A stretch of 64,000 nucleotides of DNA from Roseomonas sp. 18066. Lineage in GTDB: Bacteria; Pseudomonadota; Alphaproteobacteria; Acetobacterales; Acetobacteraceae. The notes beneath the pieces were generated by a model. That model did not search any database. It was not told the DNA's origin and saw nothing but the letters and a program-made list of their open reading frames with translations. The stretch lies in contig NZ_CACSJM010000006.1 in the NCBI RefSeq assembly GCF_902706185.1, positions 1 to 64,000 on the forward strand, written 5' to 3'. A program made the position numbers and the translations under genes. Position 1 is the first letter of the stretch, and every line of letters starts with the position of its first letter. Positions 1 through 10,660 of the stretch are shown here, in pieces.

Positions 1-1
1 G

Positions 2-1924
2 CCGCCGCCGGTCAGCGTCGCGCCGCCTCCGCCGCCCCCAGCGCCGGCCGCGCCGGCCCCGCTCAGCTTCCTCGACGACGCCCCGGCAAGGCCAGCCCAG
101 CGCCACCGGCAGCCGCCCAGCATCCTGCATGACGGCGTGCTGAAGCTGATGCTCGATGTCTCGGACGTGCTGGTCTATTTCGACGGCGCCCGCACGCCGA
201 CCGGCATCCAGCGCGTGCAGATGGGCATCGTCCGCCGCGCCATGGCCGAGGCGGCGCCGGCCGGCACGCAGCTCGCCCTCGCCTGCTACGACCCGGCGGC
301 GCTATGCTGGCGGCCGGTCGATGCGGCGGGCTTCACCGCGCTCTGCGCCCTGGCCGCGACCGGGTCGGATGCGCAGGAGCCGGGCTGGCTGGCGGCGCGC
401 GACGCGCTGCGGGGCCAGGTCGCCGGCGCGGCACCGATCGCCTTCCCGGCCGGCGCGGTGCTGGTCAATCTCGGCAATTCCTGGGGCCTGGCCGAGTATT
501 TCCGGGCGCTGCAGGACATGCAGCGCCGCTATGGCCTGCGCTACATCCCCTTCCTGCATGACTGCGTGCCGCTGATCGTGCCCGAGCATTGCCGCGCCAC
601 CATGGTGCAGGACTATGCCCGCTGGTTCGGCGCCATGGGGCTGCATGCCCATGGCATCCTGGCCAATTCGGAGAACACGCTGCGCGACGTGCGCCAGCAG
701 CTGGCGGCCATCCTGCCGGGCATGGAGCTGCCCGGCGAGGTGGTGCGGCTGGACGCCGATCCGCGCGAGCTGGCCGCCCCGGCCGAGGCCGGCAGCCTGG
801 AGGCGCTGCGCGTCCTCCGCCACGGCGAGAGCTTCGCGCTGTTCGTCGCCACCATCGAAAGCCGCAAGAACCACCTTCTGGTGTTCAGCGCCTGGCTGCA
901 GCTGCTGCGCCAGCATGGCGCGGCGCGGGTGCCGCGGCTGATCTGCGTCGGCAAGCCAGGCTGGCATGCCGAGGCGGCGCTGACCCTGCTGCGCAACGCG
1001 CCGGAGCTGCAGCGCCATATCGTGCTGCTGCCGCATGTCTCCGACCAGGAGCTGGACGCGCTCTACGCCCGCTGCGCCTTCACCGTCTACAACAGCCATT
1101 ACGAAGGCTGGGGCCTGCCGATCACCGAGGCGCTGGCGCATGGCAAGGTCGTCGTCACCCCGCGGCATTCGGCGCTGACCGAGGCCGGCGGCGAGGCGGC
1201 GCTGTACTTCACGCCGCAGAGCCTGCCCGACCTGCAGCAGGTGCTGGAGCGGGTGATCTTCGACCTGCCCTTCCGCCAGGCGCAGGAAGCCATCGTCCGC
1301 GACAAGGGCCGGCCGCGCAGCTGGAGCGCGGTGAAGGACCAGGTGCTGACCGCCGTCGCCCGCATGGCCGAGCAGGGCGAGTATCCGCTGGAGGAGCGGG
1401 CGCAGCTGCGCCTCGGCCAGCATTACGTCACCCGCCGCGCGATGCGGAACCAGCCCGACCTGTCGGCCGCGCTCGCCGATGCGGCGCGCGAGGGCGCCGG
1501 CTGGCACCGGCTGGAGGAATGGGGCGTCTGGAGCCGCGAGGGCAGCGCCAGCCTGCGCCTGTCCCTGCCGGAGACCGCGCTCGGCGCGCCGCTGCGCCTC
1601 TACCTGGAGCTGCGGCCGCCCTTCGAGGATTGCAGCGTCAGCCTGCGCTGCGCCGCCGCCGGCACCGTGCTGAGCCTGGTCGAGCTGCCGCTGGTGCCGG
1701 GCGCGGACCGCACCTTCATGCTCGACCTGCCGGCGCTGCCGGAGCTCGCGCCGCTGGAGCTCGATTTCGACAGCGGTGCCGGCGTCGCGGCCGAGGGAGT
1801 CGCCGGCCAGGCCGAGTGCCGCATCGGTCTTGGCCTGCGCGGCTTCATGCTATGTCGTCTGGACGACCACGCGGCGCGGCTCGCCTTCCTTGAGCTGCAG
1901 AGCTTCCTGCCGGCCGCTCAGTAA
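2..1924 (+). CDS. Glycosyltransferase (GT4-like), 5' end outside the window
   Basis: Probably transfers a sugar from a nucleotide donor during exopolysaccharide or surface glycan assembly in the cytoplasm. The frame is open to the first base of the window, and the first 45 codons are a Pro/Ala-rich stretch that looks like an interdomain linker, so the gene very likely begins upstream; a GTG at 137 is only an internal candidate start. From codon 137 there is an N-terminal Rossmann-like half, then the GT-B C-terminal half with a start like FVATIESRKNH (about residues 236-246) and the donor-binding EGWGLPITEALAHG block (about 324-337) with the E-x7-E spacing of GT4 retaining enzymes. The last roughly 140 residues form an extra beta-rich domain I cannot name. 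The epimerase gene follows after 11 bp and is probably co-transcribed. Donor and acceptor are unknown. Confidence 0.8.
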   Translation, partial: PPPVSVAPPPPPPAPAAPAPLSFLDDAPARPAQRHRQPPSILHDGVLKLMLDVSDVLVYFDGARTPTGIQRVQMGIVRRAMAEAAPAGTQLALACYDPAALCWRPVDAAGFTALCALAATGSDAQEPGWLAARDALRGQVAGAAPIAFPAGAVLVNLGNSWGLAEYFRALQDMQRRYGLRYIPFLHDCVPLIVPEHCRATMVQDYARWFGAMGLHAHGILANSENTLRDVRQQLAAILPGMELPGEVVRLDADPRELAAPAEAGSLEALRVLRHGESFALFVATIESRKNHLLVFSAWLQLLRQHGAARVPRLICVGKPGWHAEAALTLLRNAPELQRHIVLLPHVSDQELDALYARCAFTVYNSHYEGWGLPITEALAHGKVVVTPRHSALTEAGGEAALYFTPQSLPDLQQVLERVIFDLPFRQAQEAIVRDKGRPRSWSAVKDQVLTAVARMAEQGEYPLEERAQLRLGQHYVTRRAMRNQPDLSAALADAAREGAGWHRLEEWGVWSREGSASLRLSLPETALGAPLRLYLELRPPFEDCSVSLRCAAAGTVLSLVELPLVPGADRTFMLDLPALPELAPLELDFDSGAGVAAEGVAGQAECRIGLGLRGFMLCRLDDHAARLAFLELQSFLPAAQ

Positions 1925-1935
1925 AGGGTTTTTCT

Positions 1936-2952
1936 GTGGACACGGATCTCGCGGGATGCCGCGTGCTGGTGACCGGCGCCGCCGGCTTCGTGGGCGCGGC
2001 GCTGAGCCAGCGCCTGCTGGCCGAGGGTGCCACGGTGATCGGCGTCGACAACCTGAATGACTACTACGATCCGACGCTGAAGCAGGCGCGGCTGGCGCTG
2101 CTCAAGGACAAGCCGGGCTTTCGCTTCTACCGCATGGACCTGTCGGCCGCCGGCGCCCTGACCGCGCTTTGCGGCGCCGAGCGGCCGCATCATATGGTGC
2201 ATCTCGCGGCGCAGGCCGGGGTCCGCTACTCGATCGACCACCCGCGCGCCTATACCTCGGCCAATATCGACGGCTTCCTGGAGGTGCTGGAGGCGGCGCG
2301 GGCGCATCCCGTGCGGCACCTGGTCTATGCCTCCTCCTCCTCGGTCTATGGCGGCAATACCAAGGTGCCATTTTCCGAGCGGGATGCGGTGGAACTGCCG
2401 ATCTCGCTCTATGCCGCGACCAAGCGGGCCAATGAGCTGATGGCGCAGACCTATGCGCATCTCTACGGCCTGCCGCTGACCGGGCTGCGCTTCTTCACCG
2501 TCTATGGCCCCTTCGGCCGGCCGGACATGGCCTATTGGAAGTTCACCCGGGCGCTGCTGGCCGGCGAGCCGATCCCGATCTTCCATGGCGGGGCGCTGCA
2601 GCGCGACTTCACCTATGTCGACGAGATCGTCGAGGCGCTGGCGCGGCTGACCCCCCTGCCCCCGGTCGCCGCCGATGAGCCCGGCCGCATCACCCCTGAC
2701 GTGCCGCACCGCCTGTTCAACATCGGCAATGACGCGCCGGTGACGGTGAACGAGGTGATCCGCGTGCTGGAGGCCGAGACCGGCCGCCGCGCCATCCGCG
2801 AGGAACTGCCGATGCAGCCGGGCGACGTCGAGCGCACCTGGGCGGACGTCTCCGCCCTGCGCGCCGCCATCGGCTTCGCGCCACGCACGCCGCTGGAAGA
2901 AGGGCTGCGGCGCTTCGTCGGCTGGTACCGGGACTACCACCAGATCCGCTGA
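1936..2952 (+). CDS. NAD-dependent epimerase/dehydratase, probable UDP-glucuronate 4-epimerase
   Basis: A 338-residue extended SDR that likely interconverts UDP-glucuronate and UDP-galacturonate, supplying precursor for acidic polysaccharide. It has the NAD-binding glycine motif GAAGFVG near residue 15, the SSSSVYGG strand-loop with active-site Ser near 135, and the catalytic YAATK near 158-162. The NDYYDP segment after the first beta-alpha unit and the RFFTVYGPFGRPDM block are typical of UDP-glucuronate epimerases. Start is GTG. It sits 11 bp after the glycosyltransferase, which supports a glycan operon. A UDP-glucose 4-epimerase is the main alternative; the NDYYDP and GRPDMA motifs favour the glucuronate enzyme. 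Confidence 0.85.
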   Translation: MDTDLAGCRVLVTGAAGFVGAALSQRLLAEGATVIGVDNLNDYYDPTLKQARLALLKDKPGFRFYRMDLSAAGALTALCGAERPHHMVHLAAQAGVRYSIDHPRAYTSANIDGFLEVLEAARAHPVRHLVYASSSSVYGGNTKVPFSERDAVELPISLYAATKRANELMAQTYAHLYGLPLTGLRFFTVYGPFGRPDMAYWKFTRALLAGEPIPIFHGGALQRDFTYVDEIVEALARLTPLPPVAADEPGRITPDVPHRLFNIGNDAPVTVNEVIRVLEAETGRRAIREELPMQPGDVERTWADVSALRAAIGFAPRTPLEEGLRRFVGWYRDYHQIR

Positions 2953-3536
2953 TCAGCCGCCGCGACCGGCAGGCCGGGTGGCCTGCGTGGCTTCCTTGCG
3001 CGCCCTTTCAGCCAGCCGGTCCGCCGACGAGCCCGGCGCCGGCGAGGTGGTTGCGCAGGGTGCGGGGGACCGCGCGACCCGACGGCGCCCGGCCGTCCCG
3101 AGGCGGGCGCGAGAGCTCGCCATTCACCTTCCCGACCAGCCTGACGCGCTCAATGCCGGATCAAAAGGGTCTGATGGACGCCTTGCGCATTTTTCATGAA
3201 ACAAAATCGCAAGCTGCGCAGCATCGCCAATCTGTTTCGGAATAGAATCAAGTAACACCACAATCGATTAATTGGCGCAGTTTTTTCATGAGGCGTAAAT
3301 TTATCCATATTTCTTGAGTGGCTCATTTTTTAGGCAAATATTTCGAGATCGCGCTAACATATACTCCCAGATTCTTCCAGCGTTGATCTTTGTATTTTAC
3401 TGAGCAGGATGCGAACGCAAGCTGCGCGATTTTATCCTGCGCAGTGTTTGCATCCAATCTCCGTAGCAAGGCGCGCCGGGGGCACCTTCGGGTGCGCGCG
3501 CGCTGGGGGCTGCGGCAGCAGCGGGGGTATCGTGTT
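2953..3536. other. Intergenic region, partly AT-rich
   Basis: No convincing gene. A GC-rich hairpin lies at 2969-2986. From about 3170 to 3440 the composition falls sharply to AT-rich, unlike the flanking genes, and probably holds the promoter of the glycosidase gene. The 12-mer CGCAAGCTGCGC occurs at 3208-3219 and again at 3416-3427. Another inverted pair, GCAGGAT and ATCCTGC, flanks the second copy. A frame joined to the glycosidase is open back to a TTG at 3390, but it does not look coding. Confidence 0.5.
2969..2986 (+). terminator. Hairpin after the epimerase gene, possible terminator
   Basis: Arms GCAGGCC and GGCCTGC with a GGGT loop, 17 bp after the epimerase stop. There is no T-run, so it may be a weak or factor-assisted terminator. 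Confidence 0.3.
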
Positions 3537-4973
3537 TTGACCATTCTGGGAGTCTATGGGGCCAACAGTCCCTCAGCGATCCGCGAATTCGAATCATTCC
3601 TAGGCCGACCGGTGGACGCGGTCCACGGCGTCGTCGGCGGCGCCAATTGGTGGGACTTCACGCAGAGCGCCAATTGGGCCGCGAATGACCTGTGGAAGGG
3701 CATCGGACACCCGGTGCTCTGGTCCGTGCCGCTGCTCGTCTGGGACGGCAGGCCGACCCTGGAGCAGGCGGCGACCGGCGCCTTCAACAACCAGTACCGA
3801 AGCGTCGCGCAATCGCTGCTGGCGGGCCGCCAGGGCGATAATGACCCGATCTATGTCCGCACGGGCTGGGAGAACAATCTCCCGAACTTCCCCTGGACCT
3901 CGATCGGGCATGAGGACGCCTTCATCGGCGCCTTCCGGCAATTCGTCGACAGCTTCCGCGACGTGTCGAGCCGCTTCAAGTTCGAGTGGAACATCAACCA
4001 CACCTGGGACGGCCCCGATCCGATGCGCGCCTATCCGGGCGATGCCTATGTCGACGTGATGGGCATGGACATCTACTGGAACGTCAGCCAGCAGGGGTCC
4101 AACGCCCAGGTCGCCTGGAACCAGATGCGCACCGCGCCGCATGGCCTGGAATGGTTCGAGCGGCAGGCGGATATCCACAACAAGCCCACCGCCTATTCCG
4201 AATGGGGCGTCGACAGCAACGAGGCGTCCTTCATCAAGAACCTGGATGCCTGGTTCGAAAGCCACGACGTGGTCTACCAGTCCTACTGGAACGCCAGCAG
4301 CGATGGCGTCGGCAAGCTGACCGACTGGCACATCCCGACCGCTTCGCAGGCCTATCGCGACGCCTTCCGCGACGCCTCGAACAATGCGGGCAACGGCGGC
4401 ACCAACCAGCCCAGCACCCCGGCACCGACGACCCCGGCGCCCGCCACGCCGGCGCCGACCCCGGCCAACCCGACCCCGGTCGCCCAGACCGGCCGGAACG
4501 ACACCTATTACGTCAACTCGGAGAGCACGCGCATCACCGAGGCGCCGAATGGCGGCATCGACACCGTGGTCACCTGGGTGAAGAACTACACGCTGCCCGA
4601 CAATGTCGAGAACCTGACCTTCTTCGGCACCGGCTGGAGCACCGGCACGGGCAACAGCCTCAACAACACCATCATCGGCAATGACGCGCCCAACCGCCTC
4701 AATGGCGGCGGCGGCGCCGACCGGCTGACCGGCGCCGGCGGGGCGGACACCTTCGTCATCGGCAAGGGCCAGGGCGGCGACGTCATCACCGACTTCCACC
4801 CGCATGCCTGGGGCGGCGCCGCCGACACCCTGCTGCTGGAAGGCTTCGGCAGCAATGCGCGGGTCTGGAATTCGGGCAATGTCGTCTCGATCCAGGCGCA
4901 GGATGGCTCGGTGACCCAGGTCACCCTCGAGGGCGTCACCAGCCTCGGCGCCCGCGACTACATCTTCGCGTAG
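3537..4973 (+). CDS. GH26-like glycoside hydrolase with RTX calcium-binding C-terminus
   Basis: Likely a secreted endo-glycanase (mannanase/xylanase type) acting on extracellular or self-made polysaccharide. A GH26-like barrel starts at once (ILGVYGAN). Candidate catalytic glutamates are in RTGWENN (codon at 3870) and YSEWG (codon at 4200). A Pro/Thr/Ala linker at about 4410-4480 leads to a tail containing GGGGADRLTGAGGADTF and VITDFHP, typical of serralysin/RTX proteins exported by type I secretion; this agrees with the absence of an N-terminal signal peptide. The start is uncertain: I chose TTG at 3537 because the domain begins there, but the frame is open to 3390. Next to the glycosyltransferase/epimerase pair it may trim the exopolysaccharide. 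No type I exporter genes are in view. Confidence 0.75.
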   Translation: MTILGVYGANSPSAIREFESFLGRPVDAVHGVVGGANWWDFTQSANWAANDLWKGIGHPVLWSVPLLVWDGRPTLEQAATGAFNNQYRSVAQSLLAGRQGDNDPIYVRTGWENNLPNFPWTSIGHEDAFIGAFRQFVDSFRDVSSRFKFEWNINHTWDGPDPMRAYPGDAYVDVMGMDIYWNVSQQGSNAQVAWNQMRTAPHGLEWFERQADIHNKPTAYSEWGVDSNEASFIKNLDAWFESHDVVYQSYWNASSDGVGKLTDWHIPTASQAYRDAFRDASNNAGNGGTNQPSTPAPTTPAPATPAPTPANPTPVAQTGRNDTYYVNSESTRITEAPNGGIDTVVTWVKNYTLPDNVENLTFFGTGWSTGTGNSLNNTIIGNDAPNRLNGGGGADRLTGAGGADTFVIGKGQGGDVITDFHPHAWGGAADTLLLEGFGSNARVWNSGNVVSIQAQDGSVTQVTLEGVTSLGARDYIFA

Positions 4974-4985
4974 CAGGACCGCATC

Positions 4986-5006
4986 GGCGGGGGCATCGTC
5001 CCCGCC
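4986..5006. terminator. Bidirectional hairpin between convergent genes
   Basis: Arms GGCGGGG (4986-4992) and CCCCGCC (5000-5006) lie between the ends of the converging glycosidase and peptidase genes. There is no long T-run on either strand, so termination is inferred from position. Confidence 0.4.
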
Positions 5007-5014
5007 GGCTTCGC

Positions 5015-6103
5015 TCAGGCGGTGCGGGCCAGCAGGCTGCGCACCGCCTCGAGATCGATGGCCTGCACGCGGCGCTTCCGCCCGGTGGCGGGGTCGCGGC
5101 TTTCCACCGTGGTGGCGCAGAGCAGGGAATTCAGCACCGCCTCCTCCACCGCCTCGATCGCCGCCACGAAAAGCGGCGACATCCGCTCGTTCGGCCAGTC
5201 GGCCACAAGGTTGTCCGGCGCCGGGCGCCGCACCCGGGGATGGGTGGAGAAGGCGATGGCATAGTCGCCCGACCCGTCCGAGAAGGCCGCGCCGGTGCGG
5301 GCCAGCCCGGCCATGGCGCGCAGCGCGAGGCGCTGCAGGTTGCGGTCCGACAGCGGCGCGTCGGTGGCGATGACCACCATGACCGAGCCGTCGGCATCGC
5401 CCTTGTCGGCATGCTCCTTCAGGTAGAATTTTCCGAGCGCACGGCCGACCGGATGGCCATCCATCAGCAGGGCGCCGCCATAGTTGCTCTGCACCAGGGC
5501 ACCCAGGGTGAAGCCGCCCAGCGCCTCCGGCAGCACGCGCGACGATGTGCCGATGCCGCCCTTCCAGCCGAAGGCCACCGTGCCGGTGCCGGCGCCGACG
5601 CTGCCTTCCTCGACCGGGCCGGCGCTCGCCGTCTCCAGCGCGCGCAGCACATCCTCGCCCGAGATGCCGCGGGCGCGGATGTCGTTTAGCTTGCCGTCAT
5701 TGGTCTCGCCGACCACGGCATTGACCGAGCGGATATCCGCGTGGCCCGGCTGGGCCAGGGCCCAGTCCACCACCGCCTCGATGGCGCGGCCGACGGCCTG
5801 GGTGTTGGTCAGGACGATCGGCGTCTCGAGCTCGCCCAGCTCCTGCAGCTGGGTGGCGCCGGCCAGCTTGCCGAAGCCGTTGATGGTGGCGAGCCCGGCC
5901 GGGACGCGGTCGCGGAACAGGTCGCCGCCATGCGGGCGGATGGCGGTGACGCCGGTGCGGATGAAGTCGCCCTCGATCCGCGTCACCTGGCCGACCAGCA
6001 CGCCGGCCACGTCGGTGATGGCGTTCAGCGCGCCCGGGGCGAATTGCCCCGGACGCAGGCCAAGGTCACGGGCGCGGCAGCGTCCGGCAGGCGCGGTGGT
6101 CAT
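5015..6103 (-). CDS. P1 family peptidase (DmpA-like L-aminopeptidase/D-esterase)
   Basis: A 362-residue member of the DmpA/peptidase S58 family, self-cleaving N-terminal nucleophile hydrolases that remove N-terminal residues from short or beta-peptides. The expected autocleavage point is Gly239-Ser240 in [15 protein letters not shown]; Ser240 would become the nucleophile of the beta subunit. The N-terminal block DLGLRPGQF...[13 protein letters not shown] and the [16 protein letters not shown] and LVQSNYG segments are family hallmarks. No signal peptide is evident, so it is probably cytoplasmic. The ATG overlaps the alaS stop (ATGA), which indicates translational coupling downstream of alaS. 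Physiological substrate unknown. Confidence 0.88.
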   Translation of the reverse strand: MTTAPAGRCRARDLGLRPGQFAPGALNAITDVAGVLVGQVTRIEGDFIRTGVTAIRPHGGDLFRDRVPAGLATINGFGKLAGATQLQELGELETPIVLTNTQAVGRAIEAVVDWALAQPGHADIRSVNAVVGETNDGKLNDIRARGISGEDVLRALETASAGPVEEGSVGAGTGTVAFGWKGGIGTSSRVLPEALGGFTLGALVQSNYGGALLMDGHPVGRALGKFYLKEHADKGDADGSVMVVIATDAPLSDRNLQRLALRAMAGLARTGAAFSDGSGDYAIAFSTHPRVRRPAPDNLVADWPNERMSPLFVAAIEAVEEAVLNSLLCATTVESRDPATGRKRRVQAIDLEAVRSLLARTA

Positions 6104-8745
6104 CCCGCCAGGGCAGCGCGGATGGCGTCCAGCGCAGCATCGGCCTTGTCGGCCTCCGGGCCGCCGGCCTGGGCCATGTCGGGACGCCCGCCGCCGCCCT
6201 TGCCGCCGACCGCGGCGGCGGCGACGCGCACCAGCGCCACGGCATCGGCGCGGCCCTTGGCGGCCTCGGCGACGCCAACGACGATGCTGGCCTTGCCCTC
6301 GGCGGTGGAGACGAGGGCCACCACCTCGGCGGTGCCGGCCTTCAGGATGGCGTCCGCCAGACCCTTCAGGTCGCGCGCCGGGGTGTCGCCCAGGTTGCGG
6401 GCGGCCAGCGTCACACTGCCCACGGTCTCGGCCGCCGCGGCGCCGGCGCCGGTGGCCAGCTGCTTGCGCAGCTCGGCCACGTCACGCTCCAGCTTGCGGC
6501 GCTCCTCGGCGAGGGCGGCGATGCGGGCGGGCAGCTCGGCCGGCGCGATCTTCAGCGCGGCGGCGGCCTCGCGCAGCAGTTTCTGTTCGTTCTCGATCAG
6601 GGCCAGCGCGGCGGCGCCGGTCACCGCCTCGACCCGGCGGACGCCGGCGGAGACGGCGCTTTCGCCGACGATCTTGAACAGGCCGATATCGCCGGTGCGG
6701 CGGACATGGGTGCCGCCGCAGAGCTCCAGCGAATAGACGCCGTGCTTGGCGGTGGCCTCGGGGTCGAAGCCCATGCCGACGACGCGGACCTCGTCGCCAT
6801 ACTTCTCGCCGAACAGCGCCATGGCGCCGGCCTCGACCGCGGCTTCCGGGGTCATCAGCCGGGTGACCACCTCGGCATTCTCGCGGATGCGGGCATTCAC
6901 CTCGGCCTCGGTCCAGGCCAGGTCCTCAGGCGTCATCGGCGTCGGCTGCGACACGTCGAAGCGCAGCCGGTCCGGGGCGTTGAGCGACCCCTTCTGCGCC
7001 ACATGGGTGCCGAGCCGGCGGCGCAGCGCCTCGTGCAGCAGGTGGGTGGCCGAGTGATGCGCGCGGATGCCGCCGCGGCGGGTGTGGTCGAGCTCGGCGA
7101 CCACGGCCTTGCCGGCGGCGGCCTCGCCGGCCTCGACGGTGCCGAGATGGACGAAGAGGCCGAGCTTCTTCTGGGTGTCGCGCACGGTGATGCGCAGCCC
7201 GTCGGCGCCGGTGATGGTGCCGGTGTCGCCGACCTGGCCGCCGCTCTCGGCGTAGAAGGGCGTCTGGTTTAGCAGGATGGCGACCTCGGCGCCGGGGCCC
7301 GCCTTCTCGACCACGGCGCCGCCGGAGACGACGGCGAGGATCTCGCCCTCGGCGCTCTCGGTGGAGTAGCCGAGGAACTCGGTGGCGCCGAGCTTGTCCT
7401 TCAGGTCGAACCACAGCGTCTCGGTGGCAGCCTCGCCGGAGCCGGCCCAGGCGGCGCGGGCGCGCTTCTTCTGCTCGGCCATGGCGGATTCGAAGCCGGC
7501 AACGTCGACGGCCTTGCCCTCGCCGCGCAGCGCGTCCTGGGTCAGGTCGAGCGGGAAGCCATAGGTGTCGTAGAGGCGGAAGGCCACGTCGCCCGGCAGC
7601 GTGCCCTTGTCGCCCAGCTTCTGGCTTTCATCGGCCAGCAGGCCGAGGCCGCGCTCCAGCAGGCTGCGGAAGCGGTTCTCCTCCAGCTTCAGCGTCTCGG
7701 AGATCAGCGCCTCGGCGCGGACCAGCTCCGGATAGGCGGCGCCCATCTGCCGCACCAGCGCGGGCAGCAGGCGATAGAGCAACGGCTCCTTGGCGCCCAT
7801 CATATGGGCGTGGCGCATGGCCCGGCGCAGGATCCGGCGCAGGACGTAGCCGCGGCCCTCGTTGGAGGGCATGACCCCGTCGGCGATCAGGAAGGCGCCC
7901 GAGCGCAGGTGGTCGGCGACCACGCGGTGGCTGATCTTGAACGGGCCTTCGGCAGCCTGGCCGGTCGCCTCGGCGCTGGCCAGGATCAGGGCGCGGAAGG
8001 TGTCGGTGTCGTAGTTGTCATGCTTGCCCTGCAGGATGGCGGCGAAGCGCTCCAGCCCCATGCCGGTGTCGATTGAGGGGCGCGGCAGCGGGTTGCGGGT
8101 GCCGGCCGGCTCCTCGAGGAACTGCATGAAGACCAGGTTCCAGATCTCGATGAACCGGTCGCCATCCTCATCCGGGCTGCCCGGCGGGCCGCCCGGGATC
8201 TTGTCGCCATGGTCGAAGAAGATTTCCGAGCAGGGGCCGCAGGGGCCGGTATCGCCCATCCGCCAGAAATTGTCGGAGGTCGGGATGCGGATGATGCGGC
8301 TGTCCGGCAGGCCGGCGATCTTCCGCCAGAGGGCGGCGGCGTCCTCATCCTCGGAATAGACGGTGACCAGCAGCTTGTCCTTGGGGAGGGCAAAATCCTT
8401 GGTCAGCAGGGTCCAGGCATGGGTGATCGCCTGGTCCTTGAAGTAGTCACCGAAGGAGAAATTGCCCAGCATCTCGAAGAAGGTGTGGTGCCGGGCGGTA
8501 TAGCCGACATTGTCCAGGTCGTTGTGCTTGCCGCCGGCGCGCACCGACTTCTGGGCGGTGGTGGCGCGCGAATACGGCCGCTTCTCCTGCCCGGTGAAGA
8601 CGTTCTTGAACTGGACCATGCCGCTGTTGGTGAACATCAGCGTCGGGTCGTTGCGCGGCACCAGCGGCGAGGATTCCACCACCGTGTGGCCATTGCGGGC
8701 GAAGTAGTCGAGGAAGGTGGCCCGGATGTCGTTGCTGCTGGTCAT
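6100..8745 (-). CDS. alaS: Alanyl-tRNA synthetase
   Basis: Charges tRNA-Ala and edits mischarged Ser/Gly. At 881 residues it matches the usual bacterial length. It begins with the class II core ([30 protein letters not shown]), followed by the tRNA-binding helical region, the editing domain with HHSATH and CGGTHV zinc/active-site motifs, and the C-terminal DHHA1/C-Ala region with a coiled coil ([13 protein letters not shown]) and a glycine-rich [16 protein letters not shown] end. It is divergent from rarA, with about 140 bp between starts, and the DmpA-like gene is coupled to its stop. Confidence 0.98.
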   Translation of the reverse strand: MTSSNDIRATFLDYFARNGHTVVESSPLVPRNDPTLMFTNSGMVQFKNVFTGQEKRPYSRATTAQKSVRAGGKHNDLDNVGYTARHHTFFEMLGNFSFGDYFKDQAITHAWTLLTKDFALPKDKLLVTVYSEDEDAAALWRKIAGLPDSRIIRIPTSDNFWRMGDTGPCGPCSEIFFDHGDKIPGGPPGSPDEDGDRFIEIWNLVFMQFLEEPAGTRNPLPRPSIDTGMGLERFAAILQGKHDNYDTDTFRALILASAEATGQAAEGPFKISHRVVADHLRSGAFLIADGVMPSNEGRGYVLRRILRRAMRHAHMMGAKEPLLYRLLPALVRQMGAAYPELVRAEALISETLKLEENRFRSLLERGLGLLADESQKLGDKGTLPGDVAFRLYDTYGFPLDLTQDALRGEGKAVDVAGFESAMAEQKKRARAAWAGSGEAATETLWFDLKDKLGATEFLGYSTESAEGEILAVVSGGAVVEKAGPGAEVAILLNQTPFYAESGGQVGDTGTITGADGLRITVRDTQKKLGLFVHLGTVEAGEAAAGKAVVAELDHTRRGGIRAHHSATHLLHEALRRRLGTHVAQKGSLNAPDRLRFDVSQPTPMTPEDLAWTEAEVNARIRENAEVVTRLMTPEAAVEAGAMALFGEKYGDEVRVVGMGFDPEATAKHGVYSLELCGGTHVRRTGDIGLFKIVGESAVSAGVRRVEAVTGAAALALIENEQKLLREAAAALKIAPAELPARIAALAEERRKLERDVAELRKQLATGAGAAAAETVGSVTLAARNLGDTPARDLKGLADAILKAGTAEVVALVSTAEGKASIVVGVAEAAKGRADAVALVRVAAAAVGGKGGGGRPDMAQAGGPEADKADAALDAIRAALAG

Positions 8746-8885
8746 CGTCCGCTCTGTCGCCGTGGCATGATATTCCGTGGCCGCTGACGTAGCGCGGCCC
8801 GGCCAGGGTGGGAAGGGCTGGCACCCCTTGGCGCGAGTCGCCGCCCCTTGGCAGCCTTTCGTCGCTTCGGCGTTATAAGGACGCC

Positions 8886-10274
8886 ATGCCGCGCAAAGCC
8901 CAGACCGACGACCTGTTCGGCGCCCCCGCCAGCGCCGACCCCGCGACCGACGCCCTGCCGGCCGACGACACCCCGCGCCCGCTGGCCGACCGGCTGCGCC
9001 CGGCCCGGCTGGAGGAGGTGGTGGGCCAGGCGCATCTGCTCGGCCCCCAGGGCAGCATCAGCCGCATGCTGGAGCGTGGCGCGCTGGCCTCGCTGATCCT
9101 CTGGGGCCCGCCCGGGGTGGGCAAGACCACCATCGCCCGGCTGCTGGCCGAGGCGGCGGGGCTGCGCTTCGCCGCCCTCTCGGCGGTCTTCTCGGGGGTC
9201 GCCGACCTGAAGCGCGCCTTCGACGAGGCCCGGGCGCGGCGCCGCGCCGGCCAGGGCACGCTGCTCTTCGTCGACGAGATCCACCGCTTCAACCGCGCCC
9301 AGCAGGACGGCTTTCTGCCGGTTGTCGAGGATGGGACGGTGACGCTGGTCGGCGCCACGACGGAGAACCCCTCCTTCGCGCTGAACGGCGCCATCCTGTC
9401 GCGCTGCCAGGTGATGGTGCTGCGCCGGCTGGACGACGAGGCCCTCGAGCTGCTCCTCTCCCGCTCGGAGCAGGAAACCGACAGAAAGATGCCGCTGGAC
9501 GAGGCGGCGCGGGGGGTGCTGCGCGCCATGGCCGATGGCGACGGCCGCTACCTGCTGAACATGGCCGAGCAGCTGCTGGCCCTGCCGGAGGGCAGCCCGG
9601 CGCTGGACCCGGCAGGCCTCGCCACCCTGCTGGCCAAGCGCGCCGCTCTCTACGACAAGGACCGGGAGGAGCATTACAACCTCATCTCCGCCCTGCATAA
9701 GTCGCTGCGCGGCTCCGACCCCGACGCCGCGCTCTACTGGTTCTGCCGCATGCTGGAAGGCGGCGAGGACCCCCGCTACATCGCCCGCCGCCTGACCCGC
9801 TTCGCCGCCGAGGATGTGGGCCTGGCCGATCCCACCGCGCTGCCCGCCGCCATCGCCGCCTGGGAGACCTATGAGCGGCTGGGCTCGCCGGAGGGGGAGC
9901 TGGCCCTGGCGCAGCTGGTGGTGCATCTGGGCACCGCGTCGAAGTCCAACGCCGTCTATGCCGGCTACAACGCGGCGCGGCGCGCGGCCAAGGAGACCGG
10001 CAGCCTGACGCCGCCGGCGCATATCCTGAACGCGCCCACCAAGCTGATGAAGCAGCTCGGCTATGGCCAGGGCTATGCCTATGACCACGAGGCGGAGGAG
10101 GCCTTCAGCGGCCAGAACTATTTCCCGGACGGGATGGAGCGGGTGCAGTTCTACCGGCCGGCCGGGCGCGGCCATGAAGCGCGCATCCTCGAGCGGCTCG
10201 AGCATTGGGCGAAGCTGCGCGAGGAGCGGGCCGAGGGCGAGGCCGGCGAACCCGACCGGACGCGCCGGCGGTGA
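8886..10274 (+). CDS. rarA: Replication-associated recombination protein A (AAA+ ATPase)
   Basis: RarA/MgsA family ATPase related to clamp-loader subunits and RuvB, acting at stalled replication forks. The Walker A is GPPGVGKTT, the Walker B is FVDEIHRF, and sensor 1 is [10 protein letters not shown]; the C-terminal half carries the family tetramerisation region ([18 protein letters not shown]-like segment, GQ.YFPDGM). ATG at 8886 gives the normal N-terminus [11 protein letters not shown]; the frame is open farther upstream but that part is not conserved-looking. The stop overlaps the crcB start. Confidence 0.95.
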   Translation: MPRKAQTDDLFGAPASADPATDALPADDTPRPLADRLRPARLEEVVGQAHLLGPQGSISRMLERGALASLILWGPPGVGKTTIARLLAEAAGLRFAALSAVFSGVADLKRAFDEARARRRAGQGTLLFVDEIHRFNRAQQDGFLPVVEDGTVTLVGATTENPSFALNGAILSRCQVMVLRRLDDEALELLLSRSEQETDRKMPLDEAARGVLRAMADGDGRYLLNMAEQLLALPEGSPALDPAGLATLLAKRAALYDKDREEHYNLISALHKSLRGSDPDAALYWFCRMLEGGEDPRYIARRLTRFAAEDVGLADPTALPAAIAAWETYERLGSPEGELALAQLVVHLGTASKSNAVYAGYNAARRAAKETGSLTPPAHILNAPTKLMKQLGYGQGYAYDHEAEEAFSGQNYFPDGMERVQFYRPAGRGHEARILERLEHWAKLREERAEGEAGEPDRTRRR

Positions 10275-10660
10275 CCGCCTTCTCGCCCCTCGCGCTGCTC
10301 CTGGTGGGCGCTGGCGGCGCCGCCGGCTCGATCCTGCGCTATGCGGTCGGCATCTGGTCGACCGCCTGGCTCGGCAGCTTCATGCCCTGGGGCACGTTGG
10401 CGGTGAATGTCACCGGCAGCGCCATCATCGGCCTGCTCGGCGGCGCCATGGCGGCCGGCCTGCCCATGCCCCCCGAGGCCCGGCTGCTGCTCATCACCGG
10501 CATTCTTGGCGGCTTCACCACCTTCTCGGCCTTCTCGCTCGATACCGGTGTGCTATGGCAGCGCTCGCCCGGCTTGGCGCTGGGCTACCTGGCGGCGACG
10601 CTGGGGCTCGGCCTCGGCGCCTTCGCCCTGTGCCATGCCCTGGGGCGGCGGCTGTTCTGA
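10271..10660 (+). CDS. crcB: Fluoride efflux channel CrcB/Fluc
   Basis: A 129-residue, four-helix membrane protein of the Fluc family that exports fluoride as a dual-topology dimer. It shows the GGxxGSxLRY start (GGAAGSILRYAVG), the GTLAVNVTGS pore segment and GILGGFTTFSAF, which holds the conserved Phe/Thr residues lining the fluoride path. The start is GTG at 10271, overlapping the rarA stop as GTGA, which argues for coupling; the longer frame from 10205 would put 22 polar residues ahead of the first helix and is rejected. No fluoride riboswitch was seen. Confidence 0.93.
   Translation: MTAFSPLALLLVGAGGAAGSILRYAVGIWSTAWLGSFMPWGTLAVNVTGSAIIGLLGGAMAAGLPMPPEARLLLITGILGGFTTFSAFSLDTGVLWQRSPGLALGYLAATLGLGLGAFALCHALGRRLF

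Noticed and set aside
302-1507. Long antisense ORF opposite the glycosyltransferase
   Set aside because: GC-rich codon bias creates long open shadows; the translation is His/Arg/Gln-rich without any domain, while the plus strand has clear GT motifs.
3600-4805. Antisense ORF of 401 codons opposite the GH26-like gene
   Set aside because: No family features and fully overlapped by a gene with recognisable catalytic and RTX motifs.
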